NCBI GenBank assembly: GCA_004555865.1
Contig: SFJO01000018.1
Coordinates: 1 to 64,000 of the forward strand
DNA length: 64,000 nucleotides
DNA from: Oscillospiraceae bacterium
GTDB taxonomy: Bacteria; Bacillota; Clostridia; Oscillospirales; Ruminococcaceae
Reading direction: 5' to 3'
The position numbers and the translations under genes were made by a program. Each line of letters starts with the position of its first letter. Position 1 is the first letter of the stretch. Shown here in pieces: positions 34,522-42,004 of the stretch. The notes below the pieces were generated by a model. It searched no databases and was not told the DNA's origin. It saw only the letters and a program-made list of their open reading frames with translations.

Positions 34522-35156
34522 ATGAATAAGATAACACAAACAACACGGTATAGGCTCAATTTGCACAGAAGCACGGCGTTACAAAGGCTGCGGTGCGTTA
34601 TCACACCAACCGGCAGTACATTTACCGCTGGATAAAGCGCTATGACGGCACATTGCACTCGTTGGAGGATCGCTCTCATCGCTCTCACAGGCATCCAAAT
34701 CAGCATACTCCTGAGGAAAGCAAGCTGATTCTGAATATGCGCCACCGGAATACGAACGCCGGTATCGTTGTATTTTGGGTCAAACTTCGTTCAAGAGGAT
34801 ACACCCGTTCTATCTCCGGCTGTAAAGTTGCCCAATCCAAAGAAATGTACGCCAAAGCCCTATGAACAGATGTCCTATCCTGGCCAGAGGGTGCAGACAG
34901 ATAATGCCAGCGAATTCACAAATCAGCTGGTTGGCACTAAAAATCCCAAGCCAACGCTCTTTGAAAAAACCTTGGAGCAGCTTAATATTCGTCACAAGCT
35001 GATCAAGCCCTACACACCAAGGCACAATGGAAAAGTAGAGAGAAGTCATCGCAAGGACAATGAGGAATTCTATGCAACCCATCGTTTCTTTTCTTTCGTG
35101 GACTTCAAACTATAACTTGCCGTCCGAGAACGCACTTACAATCATTTCCCTATCAG
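34522..35156 (+). pseudogene. IS481/IS3-like transposase pseudogene
   Basis: The gene starts at ATG 34522 (MNKITQTTRYRLN) and can be followed in three frames. A frameshift near 34557 leads into an HTH region (YHTNRQYIYRWIKRYDGTLH). A second break near 34825 with a deletion leads into KLPNPKKCTPKPYEQ. An in-frame deletion then joins GQRVQ directly to TDNASEF, removing the segment that should hold the first catalytic Asp. The second Asp (TDNASEF) and Glu (VERSHRKDNEE) remain. A premature TAA is at 35113-35115. It cannot encode a complete DDE transposase. Confidence 0.85.
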
Positions 35157-35157
35157 G

Positions 35158-35174
35158 TCATTGACAAACCTACA
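35158..35174 (-). repeat. Remnant of IS right terminal inverted repeat
   Basis: 17 bases identical to 158-174. The inner part of the repeat was lost with the 58-base deletion. Confidence 0.75.
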
Positions 35175-35179
35175 GCAGC

Positions 35180-35239
35180 AAAAAAGCCTGGATGGAATCG
35201 TGCGCTGCCGCACTTAACGTTTCCTTCCAGGCCTTTTTT
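35180..35239 (-). terminator. Terminator of rsmF
   Basis: Long hairpin in which AAAAAAGCCTGGA-GGAA pairs with TTCC-TCCAGGCCTTTTTT. A T run follows on the minus strand, directly after the rsmF stop. The IS ends five bases to the left. Confidence 0.85.
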
Positions 35240-35253
35240 CATTCATTTTCCAT

Positions 35254-36612
35254 TCAGCCCAAATTCCGCAGGGCCTTCGGCAGATGGTTTTTCACCTTGC
35301 CGCCGCTCACCTTGCCGCCGCTCAGGGGCATTCCGTCCACGGTCACGCAGCACCAGCCGCTATGAGCCGTGCACGCTTCAATTTCTTCCCCCCGCAGCCA
35401 CGCCTGGGTGCGGGCATCCGCAAGCGTCAGCTCTTCCCGGTTGGTGCAGCCTCCACCAAAGGCCGTGAAAAGATGATGAGCCGGAACAAACCGATTCTTC
35501 TGCACAGTTCCTGCCATCACACCGGCCCGAAGCACGTGAAGCTTCAGCGCCGGCATCCCCTCGGGCATCAGCAAAACCATATCCTCCAGCTGCATGGTGG
35601 GCAGCCCTGCCAGCTGCGGGAAGTATTCCCCTGCAAATGCCTGCCATGCTGCATTGGGCTTTGCTGCCTTTGCAGGCTTTACACGGACCGTTTTTCCCGT
35701 TTCCTCCGGCGCGGCTTTTCGCAGCTTTGCCATGAAGTGGCCTTCCCCTCCCTGGCAGGGCCAGATGCGGCGGGTTTTTTCGGCCTCAAAGGGATATTCT
35801 CCGCACCGGTTGGCTTCCCCGGGGCTGCCGAAGCGATCCGGCCAGGGCAGCAGCTCAAATTCCGGGTGGCGGGCCAGGAACGCCCCCACCTGTCCTTCAT
35901 CCTCCTCCGGCGCAAAGGTGCAGGTCGAATACACCAGCACGCCACTCGGCGCAAGGCAGGCTGCGGCCGCATCCAAAATTTCACTTCCCAGCGCTGCGCA
36001 CTGTGCAACCAGCCCCGGCCCATGCTGTGCAAGGGCCTGCGGCTCCTTGCGGAACATTCCTTCGCCGCTGCATGGCGCGTCCACCAGTACCCGGTCAAAA
36101 AATCCGGGCAAGGCAACCGCGATGCGGGCAGGCGTTTCATTCAGCACTACGGCATTGGCAACGCCCATGCGTTCCAGGTTTTGGCGCAGAATCACCGCGC
36201 GGCCGCCGTCGTATTCATTGCTCACCAGAAGCCCCTCGCCGCCCAGCGCCGCCGCCAGCTGGCTGCTTTTTCCGCCCGGCGCCGCACACAGGTCAAGCAC
36301 CTTCATGCCCGGCTGTACATCCAGCATGGTAGCCGGCGCACTGGCCGAGGGCTCCTGCGAATAGAAGGCCCCCGCATGGTGATAGGGGTGCCGCCCCAGC
36401 TTCACCGCCGGGTCCTCAATCAAAAGACCCGCGCTGCAAAACGGGGAGGGCGAGACAGACAGCCCCGCATGGTCTGCGAACCATTCCGGCGTGCAGCGAA
36501 GAAGATTCACCGTCACACCGCGGGCCGCCGTTTTGCTGGGGGCCGAATACAGCGTCTCATAGCGCTCTCCCAAAAGCGTGCGCTCTCGTTGTTCAAAAAA
36601 TTCTTTCGGCAT
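35254..36612 (-). CDS. rsmF: rRNA (cytosine-C5-)-methyltransferase, RsmF/NOL1-NOP2 family
   Basis: 452 residues from ATG 36612 (AGAGG upstream). It has the SAM-binding motif LDLCAAPGGKSSQLA and the two family cysteines: PCSGEGMF (motif IV) and YSTCTF (motif VI, nucleophile). The C-terminal region includes the RsmF-type extra domain. It methylates cytosine in 16S rRNA; the site is not deducible. Near the C-terminus SGGKV is encoded twice by a perfect 15-base tandem repeat (35293-35322). Confidence 0.92.
   Translation of the reverse strand: MPKEFFEQRERTLLGERYETLYSAPSKTAARGVTVNLLRCTPEWFADHAGLSVSPSPFCSAGLLIEDPAVKLGRHPYHHAGAFYSQEPSASAPATMLDVQPGMKVLDLCAAPGGKSSQLAAALGGEGLLVSNEYDGGRAVILRQNLERMGVANAVVLNETPARIAVALPGFFDRVLVDAPCSGEGMFRKEPQALAQHGPGLVAQCAALGSEILDAAAACLAPSGVLVYSTCTFAPEEDEGQVGAFLARHPEFELLPWPDRFGSPGEANRCGEYPFEAEKTRRIWPCQGGEGHFMAKLRKAAPEETGKTVRVKPAKAAKPNAAWQAFAGEYFPQLAGLPTMQLEDMVLLMPEGMPALKLHVLRAGVMAGTVQKNRFVPAHHLFTAFGGGCTNREELTLADARTQAWLRGEEIEACTAHSGWCCVTVDGMPLSGGKVSGGKVKNHLPKALRNLG
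35293..35322. repeat. Two perfect 15-base tandem repeats in rsmF
   Basis: The unit CACCTTGCCGCCGCT occurs twice head to tail at 35293-35307 and 35308-35322. On the rsmF strand it encodes a doubled Ser-Gly-Gly-Lys-Val, so copy number changes would stay in frame. Confidence 0.9.
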
Positions 36613-36738
36613 AGAAACCTCTCCCAATTTTGTATAAAAGCCAATGCAGTTGGAAAAGACTATAGTTGCGGGGCCGCGCAGGGCTTCCAGTCAAAAAGCC
36701 GCGCCGAATCGCGCCCCGGATAAGGAAAGGAGCATTGG

Positions 36739-36885
36739 ATGATGGACAACCGCACTTCAAAAAACAGCGTCAATTCCGCCAATTCTACGAATAGCACCGG
36801 CAAAAACAGCACAAACTCCGGTGAGAACCGCACCGCCGGAAAAACCAGCAGCAAAACCTCCGGCAGCGCCAAAAACAGCAAATAA
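36739..36885 (+). CDS. Small Asn/Ser/Thr/Lys-rich protein, unknown
   Basis: 48 residues: MMDNRTSKNSVNSANSTNS at the start, then more NS/TS/KS repeats, ending KNSK. AAAGGAG lies six bases before the ATG and the hairpin at 36900-36943 follows, so it looks like a real small gene. It has no hydrophobic residues to speak of and is predicted to be disordered and basic. It lies alone between rsmF and mrnC, on the opposite strand. Function unknown. Confidence 0.65.
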   Translation: MMDNRTSKNSVNSANSTNSTGKNSTNSGENRTAGKTSSKTSGSAKNSK

Positions 36886-36899
36886 GCGCCTTTCATTCA

Positions 36900-36943
36900 A
36901 CAAAGGGCTGAGGTCCGGATTCTTCCGGGCCTCAGCCCTTTGT
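36900..36943. terminator. Bidirectional terminator-like hairpin
   Basis: CAAAGGGCTGAGG-CCGG pairs with CCGG-CCTCAGCCCTTTG. It separates the small Asn/Ser-rich gene from the convergent mrnC. T-runs are short on both sides. Confidence 0.65.
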
Positions 36944-36946
36944 ACG

Positions 36947-37351
36947 TTACTTATGTGCGTTCGGGTCAAACTGCTGCCAGATCACCTCAAACAGCTCCTG
37001 AATGCGAGCCTCTTGCCCCTGCAGGCACAGCCAGCCAAACAGCGCTTCCATGCCGGTGGATGCCCGGTACTCCTCCGGCGATGCGTGCTTGGCAACGGAC
37101 GCTTTGCTGGCATTTTTGCCGCGGTGCAGCACCGCCGCCTCTTCTTCCGTCAGCAGCGGCTCCAGCAAAGGCAGGGCCGCAAACTGCGCCCGGGCCGAGA
37201 CATACTTAATGGCCTCGCTGTGCAGCTTGCCGGGCTGAAGCCGGGTATACTCCACCAAGTGGCGGCGCACCAGCAATTCAAACACACTGTCGCCCACAAA
37301 GGCAAGGTTCAGAGGGGATTGTTCGCGGATGTTTACCTGCTGTTTTTCCAT
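36947..37351 (-). CDS. mrnC: Mini-ribonuclease III
   Basis: 134 residues, a RNase III catalytic domain without the dsRNA-binding domain. Key acidic residues lie in LAFVGDSVFELLVRRH and in the EALFGWL segment near the end. It trims 23S rRNA precursors in Firmicutes. It is last in the rplU-rpmA-obgE-mrnC series, 44 bases after obgE. In Bacillus mrnC is next to cysS instead, so the position differs. Confidence 0.9.
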   Translation of the reverse strand: MEKQQVNIREQSPLNLAFVGDSVFELLVRRHLVEYTRLQPGKLHSEAIKYVSARAQFAALPLLEPLLTEEEAAVLHRGKNASKASVAKHASPEEYRASTGMEALFGWLCLQGQEARIQELFEVIWQQFDPNAHK

Positions 37352-37395
37352 TGAGAAAACCTCGCTCAGCGCACGGCCGTCAGCCGTGCCATTGA

Positions 37396-38676
37396 TCAGA
37401 ACACATAGTCAAACTCAAAATCGCCGATCCGGATGGTATCGTTCTCCTGCACGCCGCGCTTGACCAGCTCATCCAGAATGCCGCTGTCACCCAGCTGCCG
37501 CTGGAAATACTGGAGGCTCTCGTAGTCCTCCACATCGCTGCCTTCCAGAATGCGCTCCAGCCAGGGGGCGTCGATCTCAAACACGCCTTCCTCCGGCTGG
37601 GTGATCTCGAAGCTGCGGGGGCCTTCCGTCTTGACGGGGGCCACATAGTTCGCCTCGTACACCTGCACCGGCGGCAGCTGCTGCAGCCGGTCGTACACCA
37701 GGCCGGGCAGGCCCTTCAGGCCCATCTTGGTCGCCGCGGAAATGGGCAGGAAGGTCAGCCCCTTTGCTTCCACATACTGCTTGAAGGCTTCCACCTGTTC
37801 CGGCGTGGCAATGTCGCATTTGTTGCCCAGAACGATCTGGGGGCGGGTTGCCAGCTGTGCGCTGAAATTGACCAGCTCTTCGTTGATCTTTTCAAAATCA
37901 TCAATCGGGTCACGGCCTTCGCAGCCGGAAACGTCCACCACATGCAGCAGCAGGCGGCAGCGCTCCACATGGCGCAGGAAATCATGTCCCAGGCCGATGC
38001 CCTCGCTGGCACCCTCGATCAGGCCGGGAATGTCCGCCGCCACAAAGCTGGCTTCCGGGCCGACCTGCACCACGCCCAGCACTGGCGTCAGGGTCGTGAA
38101 ATGATAGTTTGCGATCTTGGGTTTTGCCGCGCTGATGACCGAAATCAGGGTCGATTTGCCCACATTCGGGAAGCCGATCAGGCCCACATCCGCAATCAGT
38201 TTCAGCTCCAGCTGAAGTTCAAACTCTTCCCCGGGGAAGCCCGGCTTCGCAAATTTTGGAATCTGCCGGGTTGGCGATGCAAAGTGAACGTTGCCCCAGC
38301 CGCCGCGGCCGCCCTTGGCCACCACAACCGGCTTATCCCCGGAAATATCCGCCATCAGCTGGCCGCTTTTGGCCTCTTTTACAAGGGTGCCACGGGGCAC
38401 ACGAATAATCAGATCTTCACCGTTTTTGCCGGTGCAGCGTTTGCCGCCGCCGTTTGCGCCGGGCTCCGCCGTATACTTGCGCTTATACTTAAAGTCCATC
38501 AGGGTGGACAGGTTGTCGTCCGCCAGGAACAGCACATCGCCGCCCTTGCCGCCGTCACCGCCATCCGGGCCGCCGGCGGCCACAAACTTCTCACGATGGA
38601 AGCTCACGGCCCCATCGCCGCCCTTGCCTGCCTTGATGAAAATCTTTGCTACATCAACAAAGCTGCCGTTTCCCAT
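37396..38676 (-). CDS. obgE: GTPase Obg
   Basis: 426 residues from ATG 38676 (AAGGAGGG upstream). The Gly-rich Obg fold is residues about 1-160 (KAGKGGDGAVSFHREK, GGDGGKGGDV). The G domain has GFPNVGKSTLI, DIPGLIEGA, NKCD and SAAT motifs. A C-terminal OCT domain (about 350-426) is present. It binds the 50S ribosomal subunit and is involved in ribosome maturation. It follows rpmA, as is widely conserved. Confidence 0.95.
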   Translation of the reverse strand: MGNGSFVDVAKIFIKAGKGGDGAVSFHREKFVAAGGPDGGDGGKGGDVLFLADDNLSTLMDFKYKRKYTAEPGANGGGKRCTGKNGEDLIIRVPRGTLVKEAKSGQLMADISGDKPVVVAKGGRGGWGNVHFASPTRQIPKFAKPGFPGEEFELQLELKLIADVGLIGFPNVGKSTLISVISAAKPKIANYHFTTLTPVLGVVQVGPEASFVAADIPGLIEGASEGIGLGHDFLRHVERCRLLLHVVDVSGCEGRDPIDDFEKINEELVNFSAQLATRPQIVLGNKCDIATPEQVEAFKQYVEAKGLTFLPISAATKMGLKGLPGLVYDRLQQLPPVQVYEANYVAPVKTEGPRSFEITQPEEGVFEIDAPWLERILEGSDVEDYESLQYFQRQLGDSGILDELVKRGVQENDTIRIGDFEFDYVF

Positions 38677-38770
38677 GGTCATTCCCTCCTTTTGAGGCAC
38701 CGCCCGCCGCACTGCAGGGCGGTTCTATTTTATTCGGCCACACAATCAATTTCTGCGGCTTTGACAAGAA

Positions 38771-38797
38771 AAGGCCGAGCCACTGGGGCCCGGCCTC
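38771..38797 (-). terminator. Terminator of rplU-rpmA
   Basis: GGCCG-GCC / GGC-CGGCC hairpin followed by TTTTC on the minus strand. It is 15 bases after the rpmA stop. Confidence 0.65.
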
Positions 38798-38811
38798 TCG
38801 ATGCAATACAA

Positions 38812-39063
38812 TTACTGCTTGATGCTGACCTTCTTGCGGTCACGGCCCATGCGCTCAAAGCTCACGCGGCCATCCACCAGAGCAAACAGGGTATCGTCGC
38901 TGCCGATGCCCACGTTCTCACCGGGATGGATATGGGTGCCGCGCTGACGCACCAGGATGTTGCCGGCCAGAACGAACTGACCATCGGCGCGCTTGACGCC
39001 CAGACGCTTAGACTCGGAGTCGCGGCCGTTTTTGGTAGAACCTACGCCTTTTTTATGTGCCAT
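38812..39063 (-). CDS. rpmA: Ribosomal protein L27 (no N-terminal extension)
   Basis: 83 residues, beginning MAHKKGVGSTKNGRDSESKR. It has the usual L27 body with GNILVRQRGTHIHPG. In many Firmicutes L27 starts with a short extension ending in FF that the protease Prp removes. Here the protein starts directly at the mature N-terminus, like the E. coli form. The gap to rplU is only 26 bases, so no prp gene lies between them. The ribosome binding site is AACGGAGG-like just upstream. Confidence 0.97.
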   Translation of the reverse strand: MAHKKGVGSTKNGRDSESKRLGVKRADGQFVLAGNILVRQRGTHIHPGENVGIGSDDTLFALVDGRVSFERMGRDRKKVSIKQ

Positions 39064-39089
39064 TGTGTTGTACCTCCGTTTCTAATTGT

Positions 39090-39401
39090 TCAAGCGTTGA
39101 TCGCGGTGATTTCCACCTTGGTGTAGGGCTGACGATGGCCCATGCGGCGGGCGCTGCCCTTCTTGGGACGATAGGTGATGATGTTCAGCTTCTTGCCCTT
39201 GCCGTTCTTCACGACCTTGGCAGCCACGCTGGCACCCTCAACGCTGGGAGCGCCGAACTTCACAGCGCCCTCTTCGCCCACGGCCAGAACGGTGTCGAAC
39301 TTCACTTCGGCGCCTTCCTCGGCCTCCAGCTTCTCCACGAACAGCACATCGCCCTGCTGGACCTTGTACTGCTTGCCACCGGTAACGATAATCGCGTACA
39401 T
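39090..39401 (-). CDS. rplU: Ribosomal protein L21
   Basis: 103 residues from ATG 39401 (AAAGAGAG upstream; the frame extends to 39419 without a site). It has MYAIIVTGGKQYKVQQGD and, near the C-terminus, YRPKKGSARRMGHRQPYT. It is a 50S subunit protein. First gene of the rplU-rpmA transcript, with its own strong promoter. Confidence 0.97.
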   Translation of the reverse strand: MYAIIVTGGKQYKVQQGDVLFVEKLEAEEGAEVKFDTVLAVGEEGAVKFGAPSVEGASVAAKVVKNGKGKKLNIITYRPKKGSARRMGHRQPYTKVEITAINA

Positions 39402-39485
39402 AGTTTTTCTCTCTTTCAATCAGACTCGCTGGTCGTAAGGCGGGCGGCAACGCAGCCGTCACTTCAGCAGCCCACACCATGCGGC
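39402..39485 (-). promoter_or_regulatory. rplU 5' leader, possible L21 autoregulatory leader
   Basis: About 84 bases between the predicted start of transcription and the rplU ATG. They contain complementary GC-rich segments (GGCTGCTGAAGTGACGGCTGCG, GCCGCCCGCC). L21 leader RNAs are known in Firmicutes; I could not confirm a match to their consensus. Confidence 0.3.
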
Positions 39486-39491
39486 TTTAAT

Positions 39492-39520
39492 ACTATACCA
39501 TATACATTTGCCATTTGCAA
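39492..39520 (-). promoter_or_regulatory. Promoter of rplU-rpmA
   Basis: Minus strand TTGCAA (39515-39520), 17-base spacer, TATAGT (39492-39497). Confidence 0.8.
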
Positions 39521-39771
39521 GGTTTTTTTCTTGTTTGCAGGAACTTTTTTCGTTTTTTTTGGCGGGCAAGGCCGCTTTGCACCCGCACACCTCATCCGAT
39601 CAGGTGAATAAATCCGGCTCATCCTGCAAATGCTAGGTTCTGCCTGAGCGCAGGTGCTTCTGATTTTCCGTAAACCTTCTGATCCGAATGTTCCAATGGA
39701 GCATTTCTTCGTGCCGGAAGTGCCTGCCAATTTCTCGCAAATGCACACAAATACGCAAAGGAGATCGACCT

Positions 39772-40062
39772 ATGAACGGCTATACCGATCATTACGGAAA
39801 CCACACCGACAGCACCGATGGCCTTTTCTGGCCGCAGCCCCACAGTGAGCAGCAAGCCAAGCCCGCCCCGGAAGGGCCCACCGCAGGCCAACCCTCTCGC
39901 CCTGCAAATGATCAAACGCCCCCTTCTCACATTGTGCTGAATGAATCCGCATATTTTCCAGCCCTTTACAAAAACGCACAGGGCTGTCTGTTTCGTGAGA
40001 ATCTGAAAAACTTCCACAAGCACGGCGCGGAATCTCCCCGTTCAGGAGAACCTCTCACGTAA
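39772..40062 (+). CDS. Orphan 96-residue protein, unknown
   Basis: 96 residues from ATG 39772, with a good AAAGGAG eight bases upstream. The N-terminus MNGYTDHYGNHTDSTDGLFW is His/Asp/Tyr-rich. A Pro/Gln/Ala-rich middle follows, then a more ordered basic end (SAYFPALYKNAQGCLFREN). It has no signal peptide or membrane segment. A plus-strand terminator follows (40113-40164). I recognise no family. The strong ribosome site and terminator support a real gene. Confidence 0.55.
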   Translation: MNGYTDHYGNHTDSTDGLFWPQPHSEQQAKPAPEGPTAGQPSRPANDQTPPSHIVLNESAYFPALYKNAQGCLFRENLKNFHKHGAESPRSGEPLT

Positions 40063-40112
40063 TACGGCCAGCATATGGCTGCCCGCCGCTTGACACGCAC
40101 CAGGCGGGCATC

Positions 40113-40164
40113 GGGCCTTCTTCCATTGGCATGCGCCCTTTGCCCGCCTTTGTTTTTTGCAGGC
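40113..40164 (+). terminator. Terminator of the orphan small gene
   Basis: GGCGGGC-GGGC / GCCC-GCCCGCC hairpin followed by TTTGTTTTTT on the plus strand. The same structure could also stop transcripts from pdp on the other strand. Confidence 0.7.
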
Positions 40165-40242
40165 TTCATCACCACCAGATCGGCCTGGGCAGTGTTATTT
40201 TCCAAACAACTCCTCGCCGCTTCCTATTAAAGAGCAGCCCAC

Positions 40243-41565
40243 TTAAAAATATTCCACACCGCTCTGTGTAACCCGGGCGTAGATCAGCTTCAATTGCTCC
40301 GGCTTCTCGTCTCCGAACGAAAAGCCCTGCAGGAACGTCTCTTCCGCAGCGGCAAACCGTGCGGGGTCGTTCGTATAAAAGGTGGCAAGGCGCTCGCCCC
40401 GGCGCACCGCTGCCCCTTGCTTTTTGTACATTCGAATTCCGGCCGCATAATCAATCGAATCCTCTTTTTTAAGCCGCCCTGCCCCCAGCAGCATACTGGC
40501 AATGCCAATTTTCTCCGCATCCGTTTTGCAGATGAAGCCATCACTGGGGCTGCACACATCGTATTGATACTGTGCCGGTGCAAAGCAGCGCGGGTCATCC
40601 AGCACGCGCACGTCGCCGCTCTGGGCGTGGAACATCTCCTTGCACAGCCGGAACGCCGACCCATCTGCCAACACGCGTTTTACCATGGCAAGGCACTCCG
40701 CTTCGCCGCCTTTTCCGGCCAGCATCAGCATATTGGTCGCCAATTGGCAGCACACCTGCGTCAGGTCCTCCGGGCCGCAGCCTTTCAGCACCTCCATGCT
40801 CTCGGCCACCTCCAGGCTGTTGCCGATGCAGCTGCCCAGCGGGGTGTCCATATCCGTGATCAGGGCCGCCACTTTGCGGCCGTTCCGGCAGCCGATCTCC
40901 ACCATCAACCGGGCCAGCTCTACGGCGCGAGGCACTGTTTTCATGAATGCACCGGTTCCCACCGTCACATCCAGCAAAATGCAGTCGCTTCCGGAGGCCA
41001 GTTTTTTGCTCATGATGCTGGAAGCAATCAGCGGAATGCTCTCCACGGTGGCCGTCACGTCCCGCAGCGCGTACATTTTCCGGTCAGCAGGGGCCATTTC
41101 GCTGCTCTGTCCCACCACGGCAATTCCCAGCCGATTGACCTGATCAAAAAATTCCTGCTCACTCAGGGCAATCCGGGTGCCCGGCACCGCTTCCATTTTA
41201 TCCACGGTGCCGCCGGTGTGGCCAAGCCCGCGGCCGCTCATTTTGGCAACCTTTACACCGCAGGCCGCCGCCACCGGTGCCACAACCAGCGTGGTTTTAT
41301 CCCCCACGCCGCCGGTGGAGTGCTTGTCCACCTTCACGCCCTGAATGGAAGAAAGGTCGGCCATCTTGCCGGAGTGCGCCATCAAATCGGTAAGCTGGGC
41401 CGTTTCCTCCCCAGTCATACCTTTTAAATAAATTGCCATCAGCAGCGCACTCATCTGGTAATCCGGCACCTGCCCGCTTACAAATCCGTTCACGGCAAAT
41501 GCCAGTTCTTCCCTGCTCAGCGTTCCGCCATCCCGTTTTTTTGCGATCACATCATACATTCGCAT
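40243..41565 (-). CDS. pdp: Pyrimidine-nucleoside phosphorylase
   Basis: 440 residues from ATG 41565 (GGGGGA upstream). It has the phosphate-binding KHSTGGVGDKTT and the SGRGLGHTGGTVDKME signature. It cleaves uridine, thymidine and deoxyuridine into base and ribose/deoxyribose 1-phosphate. It follows cdd by 25 bases and deoD by about 0.4 kb, forming a nucleoside salvage operon deoD-cdd-pdp. The length fits the family. Confidence 0.95.
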   Translation of the reverse strand: MRMYDVIAKKRDGGTLSREELAFAVNGFVSGQVPDYQMSALLMAIYLKGMTGEETAQLTDLMAHSGKMADLSSIQGVKVDKHSTGGVGDKTTLVVAPVAAACGVKVAKMSGRGLGHTGGTVDKMEAVPGTRIALSEQEFFDQVNRLGIAVVGQSSEMAPADRKMYALRDVTATVESIPLIASSIMSKKLASGSDCILLDVTVGTGAFMKTVPRAVELARLMVEIGCRNGRKVAALITDMDTPLGSCIGNSLEVAESMEVLKGCGPEDLTQVCCQLATNMLMLAGKGGEAECLAMVKRVLADGSAFRLCKEMFHAQSGDVRVLDDPRCFAPAQYQYDVCSPSDGFICKTDAEKIGIASMLLGAGRLKKEDSIDYAAGIRMYKKQGAAVRRGERLATFYTNDPARFAAAEETFLQGFSFGDEKPEQLKLIYARVTQSGVEYF

Positions 41566-41590
41566 GGCAGTATCCCCCGCAATTGCATGG

Positions 41591-42001
41591 TTATTGAATA
41601 TTTTTCGGTCCGAAGCCCAAAGGCAGCAGCTCTCCAAGGGTGATGATCTGATACTCCTCTTCACTCTTTGCCAAAATCAACGGCATATCTTTCTCGCAGA
41701 ATTCATTCAGTGCCTGACGGCAGACCCCGCAGGGGGAAGTAACCAAACGATTCTTCTCTCCTTCCAGGCTTCCCACAATGGCAATGGCCTGAAAGCAGCG
41801 CACACCTTCGCTCACCGCTTTGAACAAGGCCGTCCGCTCTGCGCAGATGGTGGGGGTAAACGCAGCATTTTCAATATTGCAGCCGGTAAAAATCCGGCCA
41901 TCCTCCGCCAGAAGCGCCGCCCCCACTTTAAAATGGGAATACGGTGCGTAGGCCCGCTCGCGTGCTTCAAATGCAGCGCGGATCAATTTGTTTGTGTCCA
42001 T
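41591..42001 (-). CDS. cdd: Cytidine deaminase
   Basis: 136 residues, the small tetrameric class. The zinc-binding and catalytic motif is CAERTA with an upstream NIENAAF, and PCGVCRQ supplies the other zinc cysteines. It converts cytidine and deoxycytidine to uridine forms, feeding the pyrimidine phosphorylase encoded downstream. It starts three bases after the deoD stop. Confidence 0.96.
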   Translation of the reverse strand: MDTNKLIRAAFEARERAYAPYSHFKVGAALLAEDGRIFTGCNIENAAFTPTICAERTALFKAVSEGVRCFQAIAIVGSLEGEKNRLVTSPCGVCRQALNEFCEKDMPLILAKSEEEYQIITLGELLPLGFGPKNIQ

Positions 42002-42004
42002 CGC

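Larger units (their letters stand above)
34405..35174 (+). mobile_element. Internally deleted copy of a DDE-transposase IS
   Basis: 770 bases between uvrB and rsmF. The left terminal repeat begins TGTAGGTGTTACAATGATGT (34405). The right end is ATTGACAAACCTACA, ending at 35174. The right end lacks 58 bases (100-157) that the copy at the window start retains, so part of its inverted repeat is gone. No matching direct duplication flanks it, as the outer bases differ. The transposase gene inside is broken, so it can move only in trans, if at all. Confidence 0.85.

Noticed and set aside
39064..39089. prp (ysxB) gene between rplU and rpmA
   Set aside because: Only 26 bases are available, too short for any gene.
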